Of a DNA stretch of 64,000 nt, positions 26,040-34,112 are shown one piece after another (within the stretch, counting starts at the first letter, position 1; every line of letters starts with the position of its first letter). The notes below the pieces were generated by a model that was not told the DNA's origin, did not search any database, and worked only from the letters and a program-made list of their open reading frames with translations. The translations under genes were made by a program, and so were the position numbers. Source of the stretch: SIG622 sp045604705 (GTDB lineage Bacteria > Bacillota > Clostridia > Oscillospirales > CAG-382); assembly GCA_045604705.1 (NCBI GenBank), contig JAZUOO010000030.1:40797-104796 (forward strand). The letters are read 5' to 3'.

Positions 26040-27740
26040 TTATATATTCATAATAACGGGAAGTATCATGGGCTTGCGCTTGGTTCTGCTGTAAACATAG
26101 GAGGTCAGCTCATCACGGAGCTTGTTCTTGATTTCGTTCCAGTCTGTCATATCACGTTCAAAGCAATCCTCGAGTATTTCAAGGGCAAGGCTTCTCACAC
26201 TTTCCATTAGCTCTTCCGCTTCACGTACATATACAAAACCTCTTGAAACTATATCCGGACCTGCAAGCAGCAGCTTTTCGTCAAAATTCGCAGATGCTAC
26301 AACAACGATAAGTCCATCCTGACCGAGATGTCTTCTGTCACGAAGTACGATATTTCCGACATCACCGACACCAAAACCGTCCACAAGCACCTTACCGGAC
26401 TGTACTACTTCCGTCATCTCCATGGAGTCGGGAGTGAATTCGATAACGTGTCCCACGCTCGGAATAAGCGTGTGCTTTGAATCTATACCGACTTCATGGG
26501 CAAGATCAACGTTTGCTTTAAGATGCTTATATTCGCCGTGGATTGGAACAAAAAACTTCGGTTTTGTAAGCACCTGCATGAGTTTTAGTTCTTCTGCACA
26601 GCCATGTCCCGAAACATGAACGTCGGCTACGGAATCGTTCAGTACCTGAACGCCTCTTTTGAGAAGCTCGTTTATTATCTTTGTGATAAGCTTTTCATTT
26701 CCGGGAATCGCCGATGCGGAAATTACAACAAGGTCGTTTTCCGAAACTTGAACTTTATCATGCTCCGCATATGCCATTCTGTAAAGTGCACTCATTGGTT
26801 CACCCTGGGAACCTGTTGTGACAATAGTTATTTCCTCGGGTTTGAATCTTTTGATTTCCGACAGGTCAATGAGTGTATTTGACGGAATATCCATGTATCC
26901 CATCTCGTTTGCCGCCGTCAGGACATTGAGCATACTTCTTCCGGTAACAGCAACCTTTCTGCCGTACTTGTGGGAATAGTCTATTATCTGCTGTACTCTA
27001 TGGACATTGGAAGAGAATGTAGCAATAATGATTCTCTTATCACAGCCACGGAAGATATTGTCAAGGGATTTTCCGACATACTTTTCGCTCATGGTATAGC
27101 CGGGACGTTCCGCATTTGTGGATTCACAGAAAAGTGCAAGAATACCCTCATTGCCGAGTTCACCCAGCCTTGCGAAATTTATGGGCTCGCCGGAAATGGG
27201 AGTAAGGTCTATCTTAAAGTCACCGGTAAACAGGAGCTTTCCCACGGGAGTGTCCACCGCAATTGCACAGGAATCCGCAATGGAGTGGTTAACTCTTATG
27301 AATTCCGCACTGAAAGCACCAAGCCTTACGGTATCACCTGCGTGTACTCTGCGAAGGGATGTAGTCTTTTCAAGTCCGTGCTCGATAAGCTTATAGTTGA
27401 GTATTCCCAGTGTTAAGGGAGTTCCGTATATCGGCACGTTTACAGATCTGAGAATATAAGGCAGTGCTCCGATATGATCCTCATGTCCGTGGGTGAGAAG
27501 TACCGCCCTTACCTTTTCGATGTTCTTCTGAAGATATGTGACATCCGGAATTACAAGGTCTATACCCAGCATATCATCGTCCGGGAACCCGAGTCCGCAA
27601 TCTATTACTATAATATCATTTTCAAATTCAACGGCAGTCATGTTTCTGCCTACCTCGCCAAGACCTCCGAGGGGGATAACCTTCAGCTTTGAGCCTGTAT
27701 AAACCTTACTGTTATTCTGCGGTCTTTTGTTTTTTGCCAT
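26040..27740 (-). CDS. rnj: Ribonuclease J
   Basis: 566 residues. Beta-CASP metallo-beta-lactamase RNase with 5'-3' exo- and endonuclease activities, central to mRNA turnover in Firmicutes lacking RNase E. Motifs: LLTHGHEDHIGALPY (HxHxDH), GDFKIDLTP, ATFSSNVHRVQQI, TTGSQGEP and VHVSGHG/FVPIHGEYKHL. SD GAAAGGA with an 11-base spacer. It is preceded by a roughly 280-base leader containing nested inverted repeats and a clear promoter. It heads an operon with the dnaD-like and yhaN-like genes. Confidence 0.95.
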   Translation of the reverse strand: MAKNKRPQNNSKVYTGSKLKVIPLGGLGEVGRNMTAVEFENDIIVIDCGLGFPDDDMLGIDLVIPDVTYLQKNIEKVRAVLLTHGHEDHIGALPYILRSVNVPIYGTPLTLGILNYKLIEHGLEKTTSLRRVHAGDTVRLGAFSAEFIRVNHSIADSCAIAVDTPVGKLLFTGDFKIDLTPISGEPINFARLGELGNEGILALFCESTNAERPGYTMSEKYVGKSLDNIFRGCDKRIIIATFSSNVHRVQQIIDYSHKYGRKVAVTGRSMLNVLTAANEMGYMDIPSNTLIDLSEIKRFKPEEITIVTTGSQGEPMSALYRMAYAEHDKVQVSENDLVVISASAIPGNEKLITKIINELLKRGVQVLNDSVADVHVSGHGCAEELKLMQVLTKPKFFVPIHGEYKHLKANVDLAHEVGIDSKHTLIPSVGHVIEFTPDSMEMTEVVQSGKVLVDGFGVGDVGNIVLRDRRHLGQDGLIVVVASANFDEKLLLAGPDIVSRGFVYVREAEELMESVRSLALEILEDCFERDMTDWNEIKNKLRDELTSYVYSRTKRKPMILPVIMNI

Positions 27741-27870
27741 ATAAACACCGTTCCTTTCTTAAATTAACACGGTCACAAAATACTACTTCTATGTAAAACA
27801 CAGTTGGCTTCCGTAAATCCTGCGGAAACCCAAATATAAATATGAAATTCAAAATGCACCAAATGCATAC

Positions 27871-28003
27871 AAAACCGTTGGATCGATAAAAAACTTTGGC
27901 AGCAGCAGAGCATTCCGTACGTCACCGTTTAACGCCCAACGGAGAAATGCGGAAAACCACCGTAAAAATCTTGTTATCGCCCAAATTTGCAAACAACGGT
28001 TTT
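27871..28003 (-). ncRNA. Candidate structured RNA in the RNase J leader
   Basis: Four nested complementary pairs enclose about 133 bases: AAAACCGTTG (27871-27880) with CAACGGTTTT (27994-28003), CGATAA (27884-27889) with TTATCG (27974-27979), TTCCG (27913-27917) with CGGAA (27950-27954), and CCGTT (27925-27929) with AACGG (27938-27942). A further hairpin lies at 27806-27830 (GGCTTCCG with CGGAAACC, one mismatch). With the minus-strand promoter at 28027-28055 this would be the 5' leader of rnj, though an independent small RNA is possible. The family is not recognised. The remaining 27741-28224 gap holds the rnj promoter and the short upstream region of the lipoprotein gene. Confidence 0.5.
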
Positions 28004-28026
28004 TCACGAACAATTACACCGAGTAT

Positions 28027-28055
28027 ATTATGCACTTTTTTTGCGTGAAAGTCAA
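28027..28055 (-). promoter_or_regulatory. Promoter for the rnj operon
   Basis: Minus-strand TTGACT (28050-28055), 17-base spacer, CATAAT (28027-28032), predicting a leader of about 280 bases before the rnj start codon. Confidence 0.75.
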
Positions 28056-28224
28056 CACATTTTCTATAAATTTTTCAGTTTTGCCAATATGTTTACAAAT
28101 TAATGTTTAATAAAAAACGTTATCGGGTTATAATTAGTATGTTGGAGTATTATGTTATTATACCTCCGACAGTAAATTTAAACAAAATTTGTTTGATAAG
28201 ATTTCAAGAAAGGACAAGGTCTAA

Positions 28225-28824
28225 ATGAAGAATACCGTAAAGCTTTGTGCAATTGCGGCTGTCTCCCTTTCGCTTCTGTGCTCCTGCAGTAAAGCACCGA
28301 ATAAAGGTACCTCGGAAAACTACAACGTTGCCGAAATAGAGATCGGAGATACCGCAAAGACGGAAAATGAATATGTCGGGTATACCTTTGAATATCCGAA
28401 AACATGGAGTGTTGTCAGAAATGACGGGATGATTGCCGTGCAGTCGGACGAGAAAGAGCCCGAACAGCGTGTTACAATCTCCTGCACGACCTACAGCAGT
28501 ATAGATCCCACTCTTGCAGTTCTCCCCTATTGGGACGGTGACGGTACAAAGGAAAATCCCGGATATTACAAGAAATTACAAGACACTCTCGGTGGGGATT
28601 TCAAGGAAATATCGAGAAGCGAAACAGAGCTTGGAAACACCGGTGCACCTGCACTTAAGGTAGTATACAGTGCGGAAATTGCCGACAAGACTTATATGTT
28701 CGGTCAGGTCGTTTCCATCTTCGACGGTTCAATCTACACCTTTACTTACACAGCACTCCCCGATTACTACGAAGCCTGGGAACCTGCTCTTACCCATGCC
28801 GTAACCTCTTTCAAAGCAAAATAA
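28225..28824 (+). CDS. Predicted lipoprotein of unknown function
   Basis: 199 residues with a lipoprotein signal peptide (hydrophobic residues 8-19, lipobox LLCSC, acylated Cys about 20-22). The mature part has a Thr/Asn/Glu-rich linker and then a small globular domain beginning YVGYTFEYPKTWSVV, reminiscent of PsbP/DUF1795-like lipoproteins; this resemblance is tentative. AAAGGACAAGG precedes the ATG. A -10 candidate TATAAT is at 28129-28134 with a poor -35. It lies 41 bases before secA and is probably co-transcribed, though no functional link to secretion is evident. Confidence 0.75.
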   Translation: MKNTVKLCAIAAVSLSLLCSCSKAPNKGTSENYNVAEIEIGDTAKTENEYVGYTFEYPKTWSVVRNDGMIAVQSDEKEPEQRVTISCTTYSSIDPTLAVLPYWDGDGTKENPGYYKKLQDTLGGDFKEISRSETELGNTGAPALKVVYSAEIADKTYMFGQVVSIFDGSIYTFTYTALPDYYEAWEPALTHAVTSFKAK

Positions 28825-28864
28825 AACGGCACAATACAGAATTATTTAAGGAGACTATCTTATA

Positions 28865-31669
28865 ATGTCAATCATAACAAAAATCTTCGGTACAAGAAGT
28901 GAAAGAGAAGTTAAAAAGCTTGAGAAGATCGTTGATCAGATTGAGGCACTTTCCGATAAATACAAGGCAATGAGCGAAGCGGAGCTTCAAAATACAACAG
29001 TTGTTCTCCGCAGAAGACTTGCAGACGGTGAGACCCTGGATGATATTCTTCCGGATGCATATGCGGCGGTAAGAGAAGCATCTTGGAGAGTACTTGAAAA
29101 GCGTCACTACAGAGTTCAGCTTATAGGTGGTATCATTCTCCATCAGGGGCGTATCGCAGAAATGAAAACACGTGAAGGTAAAACCCTTATGGCGACTCTC
29201 CCCTGCTACCTCAACGCACTTACGGGAGAGGGTGTTCACGTCGTAACGGTAAACGATTACCTTGCAAAGCGTGACAGTGAATGGATGGGCAAGGTTTACA
29301 ATTACCTCGGAATGACGGTTGGTCTTATAGTTCACGAAAAGACAAGTGAAGAAAGAAAAGAAGCATACAACGCAGACATCACCTACGGTACAAACAATGA
29401 GCTGGGCTTTGACTATCTGCGTGATAGTATGGCAACCTCCAAGTCGGGGCTTGTTCAGAGAGGGCACAATTTTGCGATTGTGGACGAGGTTGACTCCATC
29501 CTTATTGACGAGGCGAGAACTCCTCTTATTATCTCCGGCCCCGGCGATAAATCCACAGAGCTTTATGTTATAGCCGACAAATTTGCAAGAAGCCTTTCCT
29601 GCAAGAGAATAAAGGAAATGGACAACAAGGCTGACAACGACAATATCGGCGGCGATTATGTTGTTGACGAAAAGGCAAAGACTGTTGTCCTCACAGCAGA
29701 CGGTATCAGAAAGGCTGAAAGCTATTTCCATATCAACAACCTTTCAGATCCCGAAAATGCTACTCTCCAGCATCATATAAACCAGGCTATCCGTGCTCAC
29801 GGTATTATGCAGAACGAAGTTGACTACACCATCAAAGACGGTGAGGTTATGATAGTTGATCAATTCACCGGCCGTATCATGCCCGGCAGACGTTATTCAA
29901 ACGGTCTTCACCAGGCGATAGAAGCAAAGGAAGGCGTAAAAATTCAAAACGAGTCAAAGACTCTTGCAACAATTACATTCCAGAACTTCTTCAGAATTTA
30001 CAAAAAGCTTTCCGGCATGACCGGTACTGCTCTTACGGAAGAAGACGAATTCCGTGAAATCTACGCTCTTGACGTTGTTGAAGTTCCCACAAACAGACCT
30101 CTTGCAAGACAGGACCTCAACGATGAAGTTTATAAGACTGTAAATGAAAAGTACAACGCAGTTATAAAACAGATTATAGAGTGCCACAAGAAGGGTCAGC
30201 CGGTACTTGTGGGTACTGTTTCCATTGACAAATCCGAGTATGTTTCCGCGCTTCTCAAGAAGAACGGTGTTCCCCACAATGTCCTCAATGCGAAGTATCA
30301 CGAAAAAGAAGCGGAAATCGTTGCACAGGCAGGTAAATTCGGTGCGGTCACCATTGCTACAAACATGGCAGGTCGTGGTACGGACATTATGCTCGGCGGT
30401 AACCCCGAATTTATGGCAAAGAATGAAATGAGAAAGCATGGCAGAACCGATGAAGAAATTTCTCTTGCCACAAGTTATTTTGCAACAGAAGACGAGCACA
30501 CTCTGGCTCTCAGAAAAGAATTCAATGAATACGAAGCAAAGTTCAAAGCGGAAATCGAGCCGGAAGCAAAGAAAGTTATTGAAGCCGGCGGTCTTTACAT
30601 CATAGGTACCGAAAGACACGATTCAAGACGTATTGACAACCAGCTCCGAGGTCGTGCAGGTCGTCAGGGCGACCCCGGATGTTCAAAGTTCTATCTCTCA
30701 CTTCAGGATGACCTTATGCGTCTTTTCGGCGGCGAGAGAATGGAGCGTATTTTTGAAAACTTTAAGCTCCCCGAGGGTGAAGCTATCAATGCGGGAATCC
30801 TCTCCGGCGGTATTGAAAGAGCACAGAAGGCAAGAGAAGGTATGCACTTCAACAGTCGTAAGACCGTACTTCAGTACGATGACGTTATGAATGTTCAGAG
30901 ACAGATTATCTACAAGCAACGTCAGGATGTTCTTCACGGTGCAGACATTCATTCCACCATCACCGCAATGATTAAGGATACCGTAAATACTGCGGTCGAC
31001 TCATTTGCTTCAAGCGAAATTCCGGAAGACTGGAATCTTGATGCACTCAGAGGATATTTCTTCAACGTCCTGACAACCGATGATGATTTCAGATACGATT
31101 CCGAGGAGCTTAACAAGCTGAATACCGAAACAATCAGAGAAATGCTTCAGGAAAGAGCAAAAAAGAAGCTTGAAGAAAAGATTGAAGATTTCGGTGCGGA
31201 GGATTTTGGCAAAATTGAAAGAGCCGTACTTCTCCGTAACGTTGATAACAACTGGATAGACCACATTGATGCCATGGACGACCTGAAAGACGGTATCTCA
31301 CTACGTTCCTACGGTTCAAAAGACCCTCTCAACGAATACAGACTTGAGGGTGCGGATATGTTTGACGAAATGATTGCCACAATCAAAGAAGGTACTACAA
31401 AAATGATACTTTCCGTTGTTCCCACATCAAAAATCGAACAGAAGGATGTTTCAAAGGGAGCAACCGAGAGAAGAGCAACCGCTGTTCCAACAGCCGCAGA
31501 CAGTCCTTACGGAAAAGCTGCAAAGCCGGATACCGAAACAAAGAAGCCGGTAGTTCTCAAGGCGTCCGAAAAGGTCGGCAGAAACGATCCCTGCCCCTGC
31601 GGAAGCGGTAAGAAGTACAAAAAGTGCTGCGGTGCCGCAAGCAATACCGCGCAAGACGGCGAAGAATAA
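28865..31669 (+). CDS. secA: SecA, protein translocase ATPase
   Basis: 934 residues. ATPase motor of the Sec translocon. Visible: the MKTREGKTLMATLPCYLNAL Walker A region, VDEVDSILIDEARTPLIISG (DEAD-like), TNMAGRGTDIMLGGNP, RGRAGRQGDPG (motif VI), and the C-terminal zinc/SEC-C tail GRNDPCPCGSGKKYKKCCG used for lipid or SecB-like contacts. AAGGAG lies about 12 bases before the ATG. Length is normal for a long-form SecA, and a strong terminator follows. Confidence 0.98.
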   Translation: MSIITKIFGTRSEREVKKLEKIVDQIEALSDKYKAMSEAELQNTTVVLRRRLADGETLDDILPDAYAAVREASWRVLEKRHYRVQLIGGIILHQGRIAEMKTREGKTLMATLPCYLNALTGEGVHVVTVNDYLAKRDSEWMGKVYNYLGMTVGLIVHEKTSEERKEAYNADITYGTNNELGFDYLRDSMATSKSGLVQRGHNFAIVDEVDSILIDEARTPLIISGPGDKSTELYVIADKFARSLSCKRIKEMDNKADNDNIGGDYVVDEKAKTVVLTADGIRKAESYFHINNLSDPENATLQHHINQAIRAHGIMQNEVDYTIKDGEVMIVDQFTGRIMPGRRYSNGLHQAIEAKEGVKIQNESKTLATITFQNFFRIYKKLSGMTGTALTEEDEFREIYALDVVEVPTNRPLARQDLNDEVYKTVNEKYNAVIKQIIECHKKGQPVLVGTVSIDKSEYVSALLKKNGVPHNVLNAKYHEKEAEIVAQAGKFGAVTIATNMAGRGTDIMLGGNPEFMAKNEMRKHGRTDEEISLATSYFATEDEHTLALRKEFNEYEAKFKAEIEPEAKKVIEAGGLYIIGTERHDSRRIDNQLRGRAGRQGDPGCSKFYLSLQDDLMRLFGGERMERIFENFKLPEGEAINAGILSGGIERAQKAREGMHFNSRKTVLQYDDVMNVQRQIIYKQRQDVLHGADIHSTITAMIKDTVNTAVDSFASSEIPEDWNLDALRGYFFNVLTTDDDFRYDSEELNKLNTETIREMLQERAKKKLEEKIEDFGAEDFGKIERAVLLRNVDNNWIDHIDAMDDLKDGISLRSYGSKDPLNEYRLEGADMFDEMIATIKEGTTKMILSVVPTSKIEQKDVSKGATERRATAVPTAADSPYGKAAKPDTETKKPVVLKASEKVGRNDPCPCGSGKKYKKCCGAASNTAQDGEE

Positions 31670-31690
31670 TCATACAGCATTTAATTCACG

Positions 31691-31722
31691 GTGCCTTCGG
31701 AAATGTCCCGGGGGCACTTTTG
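31691..31722 (+). terminator. Terminator after secA
   Basis: Ten-base-pair stem GTGCCTTCGG / CCGGGGGCAC (two G-U pairs) with a seven-base loop, followed by TTTTGA. It lies 22 bases after the secA stop. Confidence 0.82.
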
Positions 31723-31774
31723 ATAAAAGCATATACTAAATAAATACGATTATACGAAATTTGAAAGGATAATT

Positions 31775-32401
31775 ATGGGATTCGGACTTATATGTGCGGG
31801 ATATTCGACCCTTTTGTTTCTGCGACTTGTCCCGGTGGAATTTTTCGGATTTATATTTGTATTAAAGGGGCTTGGCAAGCTTTGCTCATTCAATAAATTC
31901 TTTGCTCTTGCGAAAAAAAGTGTCTATCCGATACTTGCCTATTCACTGGCAGACTGCGTTTATTGGATACTTAATCGTTTAAACATAGTATCCTCTGTAC
32001 TTGCAGACAATATCTTTACATATCTTCACAGTCTTGTGCTTCTGCCTTTCTATTTTCTTTTGTTCATGGCACTTCGTGACATCTCAAATGAAGTGGGTTA
32101 CCCGAAAGGAATGAAGCGTGCGTCTCTGGCAATATCTTCGGCGATAGTTTATTATCTCGTTTTTGCACTCTCAAGGATTGGCATTGCGGGAATTGATCAG
32201 TATTTCATTGTCGCGGAATATATCTTCTACATTATCCTTTTCTTAGTAACTGAATCGGCGGTGTATACCTGCTACAGGGCTATCACTACCGATGAAGCTG
32301 AAAAGAGAGAGGAAGAAGAACTTAAAAAATTTGAAGAACGCTTCGGCAGAAAAAGCAAGGACAAAAAACAACCCTCCGATACGTCTGTAAAGAAAAAGTG
32401 A
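31775..32401 (+). CDS. Membrane protein of unknown function (short paralogue)
   Basis: 208 residues with about five to six transmembrane segments and a cytoplasmic, highly charged tail (KREEEELKKFEERFGRKSKDKKQ) likely to form a helix. The first 55 residues resemble the start of the next gene product in layout: a hydrophobic stretch, an L/I-P-x-x-F-G-F/C-I turn and then a K/L-rich loop. GAAAGGA precedes the ATG. The family is not recognised. Confidence 0.7.
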   Translation: MGFGLICAGYSTLLFLRLVPVEFFGFIFVLKGLGKLCSFNKFFALAKKSVYPILAYSLADCVYWILNRLNIVSSVLADNIFTYLHSLVLLPFYFLLFMALRDISNEVGYPKGMKRASLAISSAIVYYLVFALSRIGIAGIDQYFIVAEYIFYIILFLVTESAVYTCYRAITTDEAEKREEEELKKFEERFGRKSKDKKQPSDTSVKKK

Positions 32402-32485
32402 TATTTTATAACACGTATTGCAGATTTGCATATCGGATTTTCTAAACTGCAAAAACTTACAGTATTGCGAAAGGATTGGTCATAA

Positions 32486-33850
32486 ATGGGAATTATCTTT
32501 ATTTTCATAGGTATACTGTTTTTTATGAACCCGAGCTTCAGAATGCTTGACATTCTGCCGGACTTTATCGGCTGTATATTGATAATTGCGGGAGTATCAA
32601 AGCTTGCACTTATTGACTACAGGCTCGGCAATGCAAAAAAATATGCGATATACTATGCTTTTGTCAGTGCGTTGAAAATTCCTCTGGCAGGCTATATCTT
32701 CATAAACGAACAGGACTATCTTTTGCCGGCAACCTTTATTTACTCCGTTATTGAGGGAATACTGATGGTGGGAATTTTTGTTTCACTCATCGGTGGTTTA
32801 CAGTATCTTCTGTCAAGGGAAAACTGTGAGGGTGTCCACCTTAAGAATTCCGAAAGTGCTTCCGTTGTTTGCTTTGCTTTTTCAATTGCAAGGGCGGCAA
32901 TATCCTTTGCTCCCGAGCTTTTGTCCCTTGGTGCGCAAAAAGACCGCTTTGACTACACTTTCACGTCCACTCCCGAACAGGATGCGGTGTTTATAAAGCC
33001 TTATGCGGAGATACTTGCCTTTGTTTTGGTACTTATCTTTGGTGTATATTTCGCATTCACCTGCGGAAAATTCCTTATCGGTATCTTTCGCGACAAAGCT
33101 TTTATTTCGGGAATCTCTGCAAGATATGAAATGTACGTTTGTGAAAACATGGACTCCATGAACTTCGGGAAGGTTCGCTTTGCGTTAATGCTGTTCTTTG
33201 TGGCGATACTTTTGTGGTTTAATCAGATACTTGATTTTGTGAATGTTATTCCTAATACGCTGTCGTATATTTTTATGATTCTCGGAACGGTGTACATGAT
33301 AAAAAAACTCGGATGTGAGAGGCTTCGGTCTACGCTTGCGGTATATATTCCGCTTATTGCCCTTTCATGTTATAACAATGTGGTTCAGACAAGGCTGCTT
33401 TCGACTACGGATATTGATTTTATTTATGACCATATGCTGATAAAAAAAGTCCCCGAACTTCTTCAGCGTACCGATAATTTCCTGCAGCTGTGTCTTCCGA
33501 TAATTGTGGAATATGCGATACTTGCAGTACTTGTTGTTTCTGTATGCAAAGCCTTTAACTCGCTTGAATTTTTGCGGGACAAGGATACCATCAGTATTTT
33601 TGAGATTCTTTTCTCAATAAGCACAGCAGTATATTTCATTTCAAGCTGCTACGTATACTTCGGTCAGTTCATTCGCACAGCAAACACTTATGTTACCGAG
33701 AGTCTTAATATTTATGTGAAGTACGACTCCATTCTTTCAATTTTTGAGTGGGTGAGTCTGATTTCCTTTGCACTGGTGCTTTACGGCGCTTACAGGTATG
33801 GTTACGATGTTCTTACAAGGGTAAAGCCAAAGGGAACTATGACGGAATAA
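32486..33850 (+). CDS. Polytopic membrane protein of unknown function with internal duplication
   Basis: 454 residues, about ten to twelve transmembrane segments. The N-terminal motif NPSFRMLDILPDFIGCIL is echoed in the second half by LDFVNVIPNTLSYIFMILG, suggesting two related halves. No transport, enzyme or signalling motif is recognised. SD GAAAGGA has a ten-base spacer (GAAAGGATTGGTCATAA before the ATG). It follows the shorter paralogue by 84 bases; both are probably expressed together, and they precede the tRNA-Arg promoter. Confidence 0.7.
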   Translation: MGIIFIFIGILFFMNPSFRMLDILPDFIGCILIIAGVSKLALIDYRLGNAKKYAIYYAFVSALKIPLAGYIFINEQDYLLPATFIYSVIEGILMVGIFVSLIGGLQYLLSRENCEGVHLKNSESASVVCFAFSIARAAISFAPELLSLGAQKDRFDYTFTSTPEQDAVFIKPYAEILAFVLVLIFGVYFAFTCGKFLIGIFRDKAFISGISARYEMYVCENMDSMNFGKVRFALMLFFVAILLWFNQILDFVNVIPNTLSYIFMILGTVYMIKKLGCERLRSTLAVYIPLIALSCYNNVVQTRLLSTTDIDFIYDHMLIKKVPELLQRTDNFLQLCLPIIVEYAILAVLVVSVCKAFNSLEFLRDKDTISIFEILFSISTAVYFISSCYVYFGQFIRTANTYVTESLNIYVKYDSILSIFEWVSLISFALVLYGAYRYGYDVLTRVKPKGTMTE

Positions 33851-33922
33851 GTTGACGTAACGACCCTATATTTAAAACAAGAAAAAACTTTCGGGATATT
33901 TCGGGATATTTCAATTCTCGTA

Positions 33923-33950
33923 TTGACTTTTTAAAATTTTGTGGTATAAT
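33923..33950 (+). promoter_or_regulatory. Promoter for tRNA-Arg and probably the MATE gene
   Basis: TTGACT (33923-33928), 16-base spacer ending GTGG, TATAAT (33945-33950). Just upstream is an exact tandem duplication of TCGGGATATT (33891-33910). Transcription would start about 60 bases before the tRNA. Confidence 0.8.
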
Positions 33951-34016
33951 ATTGGGGTAACGGTTAAATATACTTGTTATTCGGTTAGTTGTTTACCGTT
34001 ATCCCGTAATGTATAT

Positions 34017-34091
34017 GCCCCCATAGTTAAGTGGATATAACAAGCCCCTCCTAAGGGCTAGTCATCGGTTCGACTCCGGTTGGGGGTGCCA
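34017..34091 (+). tRNA. tRNA-Arg (anticodon CCT)
   Basis: 75 bases with encoded CCA. Acceptor GCCCCCA pairs with TGGGGGT (terminal G-U), a D-arm with GTTA/TAAC, anticodon stem AGCCC/GGGCT around loop CTCCTAA giving anticodon CCT (reads AGG), and a T-arm with TTCGACT loop. The discriminator base is G. Confidence 0.95.
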
Positions 34092-34112
34092 AAAATTGTC
34101 AAGGAAATTGTC

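Noticed and set aside
34017..34091. Integration site (att) at tRNA-Arg
   Set aside because: No integrase and no duplicated tRNA 3' end was seen downstream; the MATE gene follows directly.
34080..34112. Upstream-extended start for MATE gene 1 overlapping the tRNA
   Set aside because: The extension codes within the tRNA 3' end; the ATG at 34113 has its own Shine-Dalgarno.
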